A stretch of DNA of 31,257 nt. It comes from Saccoglossus kowalevskii (lineage: Eukaryota > Hemichordata > Enteropneusta > Harrimaniidae). Shown here piece by piece: positions 11,475 through 29,181 of this stretch. The position numbers were made by a program, and so were the translations under genes. Each line of letters begins with the position of its first letter. Within the stretch, counting starts at the first letter, position 1. The notes under the pieces were generated by a model that saw only the letters and a program-made list of their open reading frames with translations, did no database searches and was not told the origin of the DNA. The stretch lies in contig NW_003105114.1 in assembly GCF_000003605.2 (NCBI RefSeq), positions 393,131-424,387 on the forward strand, written 5' to 3'.

Positions 11475-11549
11475 AAGTGAAAAATAAACTTCCTATCACC
11501 AGCATAAATGCGTAATTATTTTTTTTACAAAAAAAGTAATTTTTCACTT
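11475..11549. repeat. Short inverted repeat, 11-bp arms
   Basis: The sequence aagtgaaaaat at 11475-11485 is matched by atttttcactt at 11539-11549, with a 53-base spacer. The arms are AT-rich and the structure may have no function. Confidence 0.45.
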
Positions 11550-11722
11550 TTGATTAAGTAACGCACCGTAGAATGCAGATACGGGCATGAAAAACACACT
11601 TTTGAAAAGCTTGACGTCTAACGATTCCAAAAATATATACTTTCCTGGGTCTATTTGTAGTCATTTGGTCACAATTAGAAGATGAAAACAAGTATGCAAA
11701 TAATAGTCCCGCTACCTTAAGG

Positions 11723-11732
11723 GCGCATGCGC
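11723..11732. promoter_or_regulatory. NRF1-like palindrome gcgcatgcgc
   Basis: The site with its flanking g and a fits the NRF1 consensus known from animals. It lies about 840 bases upstream of the protease start codon and about 400 bases upstream of a possible non-coding first exon. It is therefore a reasonable promoter-proximal candidate, though nothing in sequence proves use. Confidence 0.3.
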
Positions 11733-12069
11733 ACTGGCATATTCATTTTTTTCCATAATGCTTTTTTAATTGTATGTTTGAGTGTGTTGAAAATATTCTT
11801 TTCTTGGGGTTGGTTATTTCATGTTTTTTTCGAAAAAAGTGATCAGCCATATATGTACACAGTTCATAAACTGACACGGGCTTCAACTAGTTCCCACCCT
11901 GTCCACATAGCAACCTAACTATGTTCACGGTACATGTGTTCGGGGGCAAAAGGTGAAATAATTTTTCGCCCCCTTATAGCTCGTCCCTAACACAGCCGTC
12001 CCATCACAGAATGTCACCACTTTATCTTGTTTTAGTTTGTATCTGTACATTTAGGTGACAGCAGATTTA

Positions 12070-12127
12070 GTATTAAGTAAAGAAACGATCGTTGTACAGA
12101 GTCAGTCGACCGTGCAGCTACTTTAAG
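12070..12127 (+). other. Possible non-coding first exon of the protease gene
   Basis: A donor-like aag/gtaggt junction at 12127/12128 pairs plausibly with an acceptor-like pyrimidine tract ending in ttttttacag at 12538, which lies 26 bases before the start codon. That would give a 5' untranslated exon ending at 12127 and an intron of about 410 bases. The left edge given is arbitrary. The acceptor could instead receive a trans-spliced leader if the species uses one. Confidence 0.25.
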
Positions 12128-12564
12128 GTAGGTATAGTCTTCGGCGCTCTTACGTTGCAAAGTGATTTACGATCGGCAATGAGTTTTTATTGGGGTGTAT
12201 GCTTGATACCACGTTTTAGAGACTTTTACAGTACGATGTGACTTTTTTTATGTAAATTTCATATAGTGTGTTCGTTGTCGTAATTGCGGCAACTTTGAAC
12301 AAACAAGGCCTAGTTCTGGACATTATACAAAGTATACTCCAATGTATACTTCATCTCTACAATTATATTGTATTATAGAGATAATGTCACATTTTAAATA
12401 AGTCGATACATGTCCCCGTCATTACAAGGCTATGGCACCACCCTAACAACGAAATATTTGACCAGTGAGACTTCAAAACGCACACTTCCCGATTTTTTTC
12501 AAAGACTCCGCACTTTTGGGACTTGTACTTTTTTACAGAAATATTCCCTGATTGAAAAACAGAA

Positions 12565-19400
<6,836 letters not shown>

Positions 19401-19534
19401 GCCAAATACTGCTTGTTATTTGTTATTATGATATTGCTTTTTTAGCTTATTTTACAAGAGTTTAAGTAACGCTGCTGATAATGAGATATGCTATGAGAAA
19501 ATGTCTTTTTTATATGGATCATTGTGGTTTTGAG

Positions 19535-19540
19535 AATAAA
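19535..19540 (+). terminator. Polyadenylation signal of the protease gene
   Basis: A canonical aataaa lies 135 bases after the stop codon, followed by a T-rich stretch. This fits a short 3' untranslated region ending near 19555-19565. Another aataaa occurs near 19625 as a possible alternative. Confidence 0.7.
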
Positions 19541-19565
19541 GCATGTTTTTCCGTAATTTTAATGC

Positions 19566-22240
19566 TGACGATTTATTTATTAAGGTTGAGTGCTTTTTTC
19601 ATCAAAAGTTCAGAAACATGGTGAAAAATAAAAGTTATCACTATTATATATTCGGCAAAATTGTTGGGATTGCAGTGTAGTAACGGCTGCTGCTCATGTA
19701 AGAGACACATAAAATGATCAAAGCACGGCCGATGGCGTCTGATGATATTATGCAACAATAGCCCGTAAATATCACGTCTATATCTTGGAGCATTTCATTT
19801 AGTCCAAATCTTACTACAGTACAACAGTTGCGTGTTAGATTAGGGCCCCAAGACGCTACGGTGCTTTTGTGATTTTTGAAAACAGACATGATATATATGT
19901 TGAAATAGAACGCCATATTGTTCTTCATATAGTGTGCGTGATTGTGTTCGGAATTGTGGTTAACTCTTTATTCTTTTGTATATATGTATTTTTTTATGTT
20001 TCTAGTTCCAAAAGCCAAAAATTGCAATTATAAGAACCAGAAAGTAAAACAAACAAAAATAACAAATTACTCTAAACAGCGACACAATTGTTAACAAATG
20101 CTAAAAAGCATAAATAAAATAAAAATATTTAATCAAATATTTAAAAGTTAAAAGTCATAAGATAAAATGTTTTTGTAAAGCTCAAGTGAACTTTTGTTTT
20201 CATTTCATGAAATAAACATTCATAATTGTGTCCACAATATGTTCTTAAATTTTGATCATGTGGTCATGTCATGTAGCAATTAAAAAATATGTCCAGATGG
20301 GTCAATTATTTTATTTTAGAATTTTATAGCATATTGTACGACTGATGGCGCTATAACTGGAAACTAGACTATTGTAACTGTCATTAGCGACGGCAAGAGG
20401 CGGTGTCCGCCCTAAAATTTACGATGACTGCATGTTCGATGTTCAATGAAAATTGCAAAAACGACAATATGAATATATGTTGGAAAATTGAAGATATTTT
20501 TGTTTTAAAATCTTGACTGGAAATGAATCCTTTCAGGCCTTCTGACCTCGTTTTGGTTGACGTGACTCCATACTTTTAGAAGCGCGCCCTCTTTATGAAG
20601 TATGTACAATAATTTGACGTGACCCAATGTAGTAGTCCGTCAAATACAATGGTAACATATCCATGGCATATACGCTGCTAGTATTGAGATGCGTGTAATA
20701 CACGAGCAATATTGAATTATGTCTTTGTGTTTTGCTTGTTTGATATTTACTGTCTCGGTGTCAGCGCTCTCTAATGGCGCTTTATAGGACTTATTGCGTA
20801 CTACGGCGTCAGCCACAGTTGACGCGGACAATTTGTTTTCAACACCCACGGCGCGTGGGTATGGTGTGTGTATCTACAGTCAGTGGGTATGAGAAATTGT
20901 CACGTTCGATTGCATTATACTGTAGTACAAATGCTGACTATTTGTAATGGATATCCTTATCTCGGACTGTGTGCATGTTCGTTGACGAGTCCCATTACAA
21001 AAAAACAATGAATTGTCCATAATGCGCTGCGTCTTTTATGAAACATGACGATTAAATTTGACGGAAACGCGCATAACTACCACAAGAATCGAACTTAGTT
21101 TGACGTCATAAAGTGCTGCCCAATTTCGCTAATAGAAAGCTGAAAATCCCACCTCATCGCTGTCCCACGACTTCGATTGCCGCATGATTCCGCTTGTCAT
21201 TTGCTGGTGCGCCATTGTGGAAAATTGAAAGACCCGCAGGTGTCTGTTGGACTAACTCTGATTGACAACCCATGGAATAGTCGTAATGATAAGGAGATGG
21301 TAACACTGTCTTGTCCCGGGCGTAGAATATGGTTTCTGTGGCACGATTAGTACTTGCACTTTCATTTTAGTGACCGTTCTTCAGCATCACATTCAATTTC
21401 GACACATGAAAATGTTTGAATACAACAATGGTTGTATGACTAATTGATCGTGGATAATTAACTGAAGCATATCCAATTAACTCGTTGATGAACGACCCTG
21501 TGTCCTGTCGATTACTTTGATTAAACATTTACGAATGCGTTTCTTCTGGTTATGCATGGACTGTTATTAAAGAGATACAAAGCGTAGCGCATGTGTCGGT
21601 GAAAGATGTAAATGTGTTGTTATGGCAACGGATAAATGCTGAACATGTTCAGTACAGATGCCCGGCGCACATTGGTCCACATCTGCTCTGACAGCGGCAA
21701 TTTATACTGTCGAGTTCTTTAAAAAGTGAAAAGAGAAGTTGAAGACATTTTGTCGAGCACTCTACCACGCTCCATGCAAGGTAAGACCTGTAAATCGACA
21801 TCGTTCTAATGATCGTGTTGCATCATATTTCTTTATACAGTAGTTGAGACGCTTTATACGTTTGATATCGTTTATTGTGGCGGGCCTTTACGTCAACTGC
21901 GCTAAAAGGGCACTTTTACAGTTCTTAAGAAAATTTTTAAAAACGCGAGGAAATATTAAATTTCCAAATTGATAGATAAACGTAACATTATCGGAATAAT
22001 TATTCAAGAGATGTGTAGTATATGTAAAACAATGGAAGGAGTGTCAATTCGAAGCATTTTAATTTTAGTAGACTTGTAGATTTGGCTGTTTTGAAAAATA
22101 AACGTTCAAAATTAACAGTGTATGCTCGGAAAGGTAGGTCTATCAATAATATTGTGAAAAACAGTTGTTTATAGTTTACGGTTTCCATATCACATTTTCT
22201 AAGAGCTGTCCATAATTTAAATATAAATTTTTTTTTTTTG
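19566..22240. other. Gene-free stretch downstream of the protease
   Basis: No coding family is recognisable. A 94-codon minus-strand frame at 19644-19928 overlaps a second in another frame and has no motifs. The segment 20583-20635 resembles part of the dispersed repeat in intron 11. A splice-donor-like sequence (atgcaag/gtaaga) at 21780/21781 could end a non-coding exon of an unseen transcript. Confidence 0.4.
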
Positions 22241-22245
22241 TATTT

Positions 22246-22354
22246 ATAAATGGTCTTAATGAAAAATCGGTAGCTCGATACAGGCGTATTGTGGTTAATT
22301 ATATTGTGTATATTGTGCTCAGAAAGAAATCGCCATACTGTTAAGACCATTTAT
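22246..22354. repeat. Inverted repeat with 14-bp perfect arms
   Basis: The sequence ataaatggtcttaa at 22246-22259 is matched by ttaagaccatttat at 22341-22354. It lies immediately left of a second foldback (22374-22564), so the two may be nested or adjacent insertions. Confidence 0.6.
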
Positions 22355-22373
22355 TTTCCCTGACGCTTAATTT

Positions 22374-22564
22374 CACTATATAATATTTAGTGCATTTTTA
22401 CTGGGTTTTAAGTTCACAAACTTACCAGTGAAGCATTGAAGTCTATTGTTGTTTACATGTCCACGTAGGTTTAATTAAGTGTATTTTACTTCTTAGTAAA
22501 AAATAGCGAAACTAAAACCCAGCAAATAATTAATGCATTTACAGTATACTAAAATTATATAGTG
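22374..22564. mobile_element. Foldback/MITE-like element, cactatataat ends
   Basis: The ends are an 11-bp perfect terminal inverted repeat (cactatataat at 22374-22384 and its complement at 22554-22564). Further inverted matching inside includes tgcattttta with its counterpart and actgggtttta with taaaacccag. The total length is 191 bp with no coding capacity, which fits a non-autonomous DNA element. No clear target-site duplication is seen. Confidence 0.6.
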
Positions 22565-22627
22565 AATGTGCAGTAATATCTACAAAACATGCGAGTCGTA
22601 AATTCAGTAAATGCCATCGATTATTTT

Positions 22628-22704
22628 CAACGTTATACATAAATAATGAATAATGTAATGTTTTAAAAACCATCACACTATCATCATTTATTATTCATAA
22701 CGTT
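22628..22704. repeat. Imperfect palindrome, arms of about 23 bp
   Basis: The arm around 22629-22655 (aacgttat, aataatgaataatg) is the imperfect inverse of 22682-22704 (catcatttattattcataacg). The structure is AT-rich and could be a remnant of a short foldback element. Confidence 0.45.
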
Positions 22705-23064
22705 TAGATAAATATTAACTCATAAAGCTTTCGCTCGTTTTCTGAAAAGCTTTCACACTATCGTTGTACAGATGTTTTCGAAATTGTGTTTTGTTCTTGT
22801 GGTTACGAACCAAATACTGTTCAAGCATTGAACACTTACGACATCATTATCTAACACCCATGGCGCCAATGTCTAATACTTCTGACGTCATTGCCTGATT
22901 ACAAATAATCATTTGTGGGGGTAAGGAAACGACCTATATAGTAAGAATTTGGGAAATGAAACAGACAGCCAGTACTTTCATGTCTTAGTTGTAATAATTA
23001 ATAAAAAAATCATCTTTAACTACGTCATCTTGATATCAGCTTGATTGGCTGTCAGCTAGAATAA

Positions 23065-23228
23065 TTAAAGCGGGAGTCGTCACCTGCGCATGCGTCAGAT
23101 GGCCATATCGTTTCATTGTTTACAGACTAGCGTCTACCCATGAGCCTTTGCGTTTTTAAGCGTGTGTTGTTATCGTCGCTTGGGACTCAATTCCTGCGCG
23201 TGCGTAGGTGACGACCCTCCCGCTTTAA
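23065..23228. mobile_element. MITE flanked by TTAA (element 1)
   Basis: TTAA at 23065-23068 and 23225-23228 flank a 156-bp interior. The interior starts agcgggagtcgtcacct and ends with its imperfect complement (ggtgacgaccctcccgct). The arms continue as tgcgcatgcg and gcgcgtgcg types, about 34 bases each. TTAA target duplication is characteristic of piggyBac and some other cut-and-paste superfamilies; I cannot tell which. There is no coding capacity. Confidence 0.68.
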
Positions 23229-23682
23229 AAGAGAGAGCATTGGTTGATCTGTCTCACTGTTTAGCCACTATTCTGATTTGTACTATGGTTGGAGTCAGAC
23301 TAATGGCACTATTTTCTTTACACCTATGATACACTCTTATGATAAGTGAAGCCTGACAATACCTATACTAAGAAAGTAATGTGCGTCGTCGTATTTTTCA
23401 AACATTGCTTCACGCGCGACGAAGCTGTGATATTTCAACAATGTGAAGCCTGAATATAATCAATAAAATATATTTTGCTTTACTCCGAGTGCCCATAAAT
23501 CTGTATATATAGCTTATTCGGGTTGGGGGATGTGTTTTTGTTAGGGTATAACGAAAAACAATAAGTCTTATTTGAAGGTAGTGAGATGTCCGTGATACGG
23601 GGAAATACTCATAGGATATAAACTCCAACTGCTTTTTTTATTTGTTACTACTAAATGTCTAAATGTAGTTTAAAATCCTCTC

Positions 23683-23815
23683 TTAAAGCGCGGTGGTCGT
23701 CGCGCAGCGCGTGTTCGAATTTCATGTAAATAAACAATGTAATTCACGCGCGTTGTATACTTCGCTATGAGTCCCATATCGAACAGGACGCGGCACGACG
23801 ACTGCCGCCCTTTAA
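23683..23815. mobile_element. MITE flanked by TTAA (element 2)
   Basis: TTAA at 23683-23686 and 23812-23815 flank a 125-bp interior with inverted arms of about 36 bases: agcgcggtggtcgtcgcg on the left, and cgacgactgccgccct on the right, which is its imperfect complement. The ends resemble those of element 1 (agcg.gg..gtcgtc), which argues for one family. The right half (23736-23815) is repeated directly at 23887-23966. Confidence 0.66.
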
Positions 23816-23886
23816 GTGCGTTCAACAAAGGAATGGATATTGGAACACATTTGTTAGCGTGTAAAAGAAGAAGATATGTAACAAAT

Positions 23887-23966
23887 AATGTATTTTACAC
23901 GCGTTGTGTACGTCGCTATGAGTCCTATATCAAACAGGACGCGGCGTGACGACTGCCGCTATTTAA
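23887..23966 (+). repeat. Second copy of the right half of MITE element 2
   Basis: This 80-bp segment repeats 23736-23815 in direct orientation and also ends in TTAA. Shared pieces are cgctatgagtcc, atatc.aacaggacgcggc and gacgactgccgc. No left inverted arm is present, so this is a partial duplication or a truncated neighbouring insertion. A more degenerate relative (tacacgttttgtatacgtcg) occurs near 25770. Confidence 0.8.
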
Positions 23967-24437
23967 TACATCATGGTGTCTACTTCTCTGTTTACTTTAG
24001 GACATGACATATATTAGATTGTTACATCCAAGGTAACACTTTTATTACATCGTTTCACCATTCGTAGCGATTTAATGACAACTGTGTCGTGTTAAGGAAC
24101 CAATACAGTTTGTTACGTTTTCCCGACTAGACCTGAGATCACTGTGACAGAGTGAAAGGCAAGGAGCGTTTGGGTTTTCAAAACAAATGAATTGCCAGGA
24201 AATAATCGTCCATTATCGTAATAAAATTGAATCAGTAGGAAGAAGAAATTACGTTCGTAATATTCGGGGGAATGGGCCATCGAAAGCAGGGGGACACATT
24301 GAATTAGACTTTATGGTGGACAGTGCACTGCATACATTTCAGTCGGAAGTTCAGTAACCTCTTCTCGCTATGTTTTTTTGTGTGTGTCACAGAATAGGTG
24401 TATAGTGATATATTATTAACATGCTTATATCTTTTAG

Positions 24438-24489
24438 AATATGTCTGAACCAATTTGTGACACGCTTCGTCCTTATTGCTACCTTAAAG
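24438..24489 (+). other. Possible isolated coding exon
   Basis: An acceptor-like cttttag ends at 24437. Then come aat and an ATG opening 16 codons (reading MSEPICDTLRPYCYLK), and a donor-like g/gtaaat at 24489/24490. The donor-like site at 21780 could supply an upstream non-coding exon. I could not find a next exon in phase, so this may be chance. Confidence 0.18.
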
Positions 24490-27400
24490 GTAAATATATT
24501 CTCACAGTGAGATTGTTGGTTCTTTAGCTATATTAAGATTCGCCAAAATGACATGTAGTTATTTCAGAATATTTTACAGTAAATGAAAACACATACAAAC
24601 ACCCATACTATCACTATAGCAGGATAGGTTTTGTCCGCAGGATTTCATGTTCAAGGGTGTCTTTTAAGTGAATGTATAGCGTTTATCATAGTTATGTGGT
24701 AAATTCTATTCCAGTGTTTAATATGGTGTTTACGAGATAAATATTATTTAGTTTTGTCAGCGTAGAATGCGTAGTGTATATCCTATTGTTGCGTATTTAT
24801 GCATGAATATCTAAAGAAACTAGTTAATAGCCGAGTTATGAAATTCAGTAATAAATGGCAGTTTTTCCGAGCGCGTCATGGAACTGCAAACGAGCTACAA
24901 TTTGCTGATATAAATGAACAGAATATCATGTTTAGTGTATGACGTCAATTCTAGTCCATATTATCGCATTGTGTAGTTAAAAGTGTTCACGAAGCACAGT
25001 CCACAATGCAGTCCGCATTACCGACACATCAACAATAGATCGCCCATTCTCTAGTAATATCTCGTAATAATGCGAAACAAATTGGCGTTACATAATACAC
25101 TGGGTTCCCACTGAGTTTGCTTTTGAAACGATGTAATGTTTGCCTCATTTCCCGTCGGGTTTGTAATTTATTTCTACATTGCGAAATTGTTTCCACTTGT
25201 CCAATTTGTTTGGCATTGTAGCGCGCATTCTGTCTAAACATTGACAGGATGTTACGGCATTAGTATCGATCGGATCATCCGTCTCGGGCGTGTATCGGAA
25301 TGCACGTCACGTTTTCCCTCAGACAAGCATTTCCCGTACATCATCGTTATCCTATTGTAGTGTCGTTTGCCAATGTATAAACCTAAATACCTCTGAGTTG
25401 TATTATCTCCATGGGCATGTCACGAATCACAGCTGAATTGCCAGTCGTTTATTTCTCTCCATATATACGTATAGATTATATCAGTGCAGTTGAACACAGA
25501 CATGTTCACTGCTAAAACAAATCGATCGCTTGGAATACGATGAAAGTAAAAGAAATACGAGCTGAGACGGCCTCATTGATTTTATTCTTTCGGTCATATA
25601 ATTTATAATCTAGTAAAACTGTATAAAAGTGTGAATCCATGACGAATATAACTGTGTTCGTTTTCAACGATAGAGCTTTGACGAAAACATGGGATATCCT
25701 CCACATTTTAATAATACCTACTCTTCAATTAATTCACACAAATTAAAAGCGCCAATAACAATATTCTTCTACACGTTTTGTATACGTCGCATTGTGGCAA
25801 ACTCGACGCGTTGCCACGACCATGACTGGGATCCTTTATAATTCACTGTAAACTCGTTGGACTCGTTATACTGTAGTGGGTATTCTGTTACATTGTATTA
25901 AAAACATTTTACATTATACATGCGTTTCGCAACATAGCAAGTTTCACAGCAACACTTCCTACACACTCACATAAACGCCGAAATCTTTTCACGGAATTAC
26001 GCCCAGTCTGAAATGAATATTCATATTGGATGTTCAAGAACATACTCGTCGCTTTCTGCGCCTATATACAGTATGTATACAAGCATTCGAAATCCTCATC
26101 CAGCGGTCGCTGGTAGCCCTGTGAATAAATTGACCCACTATCTTAAATTTGCTTATGATTTTCTAGTTATCTCTTGCCTTCGAGACCAGTTTTAAATACT
26201 TATTTCCTATTGTTATAACGATTTGTTCTTAATGAGTGAGTTGAGAGAATGGCGATATTTAATTTCTCGTAAAGTTTATATCCTGTCATTTATCCAAATA
26301 TGAAATGTACACATCATTACCGCTGTAGTTTGTTTCATGCCGTTGTCAGTGGTGATATGCATATTAAGTACCAATCTACACCTCCTAATCTTTTAATTAT
26401 GTATCTATGTATGCATCCTACCGTCGATCTACATCCTTTTTAATTATAATAGAACATCACAATTTCCCGCAGTAAATGGAACTACACCAGTCCTAAACCT
26501 CTACGAGTAATTGTAATGTCTAAAAGTCTTAACCGCATCGACGCGTTCGACAAGGCAGTCGGTTTACTGTATGTTCATTTTCAGTTTCAAGTTGCATTTA
26601 GTCATATACGGAACACAAACGCATACGCCGAGTAAGTATAATATAACGATAACTGAATAAAAGCGTTCGCGCCCTAGTCGGTCACTGAAAAGCAAATGTC
26701 CTTTTTGCGCGTGGGCACATAGTACTCGGGCTTTAGTTTTTAAATATACATTTCTGATGATGTCGTTCGTCAGTTGGAATAAGGTAAATCTCACAAAGAA
26801 ATTATTTTATTATTTTTTCATTGGCGGACGACCAAAGATCAAAACAATATCGACGCGGCGTACCTAACACACCTATTTAGGTCAGAAGGGCCACGAAGGC
26901 ACGAATTTACGACACTAATTTATTCAATAAGGTTAATTAGCTACGATATCTGGTAATATGTAAACGAGTTAATGAAGTGAACGATGATCAAATGAAACCG
27001 CTTATATGTCTATGTTATATTCAAGGTTTTGCAAGTACCGCGATAATTCCCAGTAAAACCGTGACAATCGTGCGCCTCACAGAGTCCTTTAGATTTTTTG
27101 TCACAATTGATTAGATGACAATTTTAAAATTGAAATATTTTGAAAAACAAAGTACAACAATAACAGCAGTAACTTTACATGTCGACAAAACATTAAGCAA
27201 TGTAAAACATATTCATTTGTAGTATTTGTATATATTCTGTATATCTTAATGTCAGGTGAGGATTTGTTGGGGACGCATTTTCTGGTAAAATAAAAAAATA
27301 ATTAATCCTAATTTTAAGTATGATTTGGAGGTGAATTTTGAGTGGTTTTATATTTCAAAATAAGTAATGTTTATATTCGTTATTTTTGTCTTTCAAAACG

Positions 27401-29181
27401 ATGTTCATAGCAAGACAATTGAGGGCGTAGATCACAGAGTGTCTAATTGAGAACAACTATCTAAGACGAATCAGCTATTATGTTTATTTGTAATGATATT
27501 ACAAGATTGTGGTCGTTTCCGATGGCAGTTTTGTCAACGAGTACGGCAGCTGCTGTCCGAGAATTGTGTACTAACATGAGTTATCATTATATACCATTTA
27601 ATAATCATTTGAAGGTGAACGGAATATTAGATCACCTTAAGGTGGCGTCAGTTACTTAATCTAAATATGAAATACGATTATTAAAAACCATTAGTATATT
27701 AAAAACAATATAGTATAATTTATTTTAACTAATTCGGAGGAAACAATACCAGTTTTAGTTCGATGAATCATGTAATGCGCATGCTCACCGGATCTACTTA
27801 TACGAACAGGTAAAACAAAGCACATGCGCAATATTCCATTCACTTAAAATGAATATATTCACGCGAAATGTCACATGTGGTTGACGACATGATAATGCAT
27901 TAAAAACATCTGGTGATGCTCGCCCACATTTTCAACTGAAACCCAAATGTACGTCATCTATACCGAATAATTCATTATTGACTCAGATGAGTGGCTCGAT
28001 TCCGAGGTCAAAGAGGAAAGCTGTTCACGAGATTTGAAACGTTAGTGAAGATGTTACGTGAGTATACAGGTTTCAAACTACAACTGATATTCTCTATTGA
28101 CGATACCGACAACTTTTAATAACCACATTTAATAACTACCACCTATATCACATCTATTCGGCATTATCCACAAGTTGAAGAAAAGCCGAAATCGTAATGT
28201 CCGGGTGTTCCTGGAAGGACTCGGAATCACTCAGATAATGTACAGGAAATAATAGGAACACGCTCAAAATCGTGACAAATGAAATGTGAAACGTTGACCA
28301 ACAAACTTACATGGTATTTGATTTCATCCATCATGTGTCATTATTAAACGTCTACATATTGTACGAGTCGAAGTTTGGATGAATCTAAGATTAAAATCGA
28401 TAGTAACCTGTCATATTACATCACAGTTACTGACATTATGTCGACGCTATTTCATCGATGGTTGGTGTGCATTATCCCAAGAACCCAGCACATACATGAA
28501 AACAAGACAAACAACTGAAGTATGCCGACACGCCAAATGCCCAAACGTCAAATGACTTAAAATCATACCATTATCTAACATGCTAAATGGCTAGAATATG
28601 CGCCACTTGTTGTTGTCATGCACATATGGTGAAGCCCATAAATATACTGGCATGTCGGCAAACCAGCTTTCAAATTATCCAAATTATTGACAACATATTT
28701 GGCAATGTACGTATTGGTTAATTATAGTCATAAACCAACATTGCTAAATGGCGTATATTTCAACCATTGACAGGTGCTACGCAGTGAGTAAGCACCACGT
28801 TACGACTGTATACAAGTCATTCACCAAAAAACAGATTGGGTTGTTCGCAAGCCAGTCAACAATAGTATTTAAGATTGTAGAAAAAAACATCTTAAGTAAC
28901 TTAGAAACCACTCGCTCTTCAACAAACCGGCCTGATTTGCATACGACTTATACTGTAATTCTCATTAGCGTCAATGCACTCGAATGTCCCCAAAAATGAC
29001 GCCGATACAACTACACTGGAAGCGAGTGCCATTCATAATCGGTTGTTTTTCACATATCATATTCAATAACATAAATACAAGCATTGAATTCATTGTGTTG
29101 TTGTACTAAGAGCAATTATATTCGCACCTTGATATTTGTTATAATTGTATTGTGATACGCCAATACTGTATATAATATAAC
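24490..29181. other. Long gene-free stretch
   Basis: No gene, RNA gene or intact mobile element is recognisable. Minor features are a possible degenerate relative of the TTAA elements at 25742-25842, a dispersed-repeat piece at 26808-26880 shared with intron 11, and a donor-like atgttac/gtgagt at 28057/28058. Open frames of up to 83 codons show no family signature. Confidence 0.45.

Noticed and set aside
23700-23725. gtgttcgaatttc resembling a tRNA B box
   Set aside because: No A box at the right distance and no cloverleaf; the sequence is part of the inverted arm of a TTAA-flanked element.
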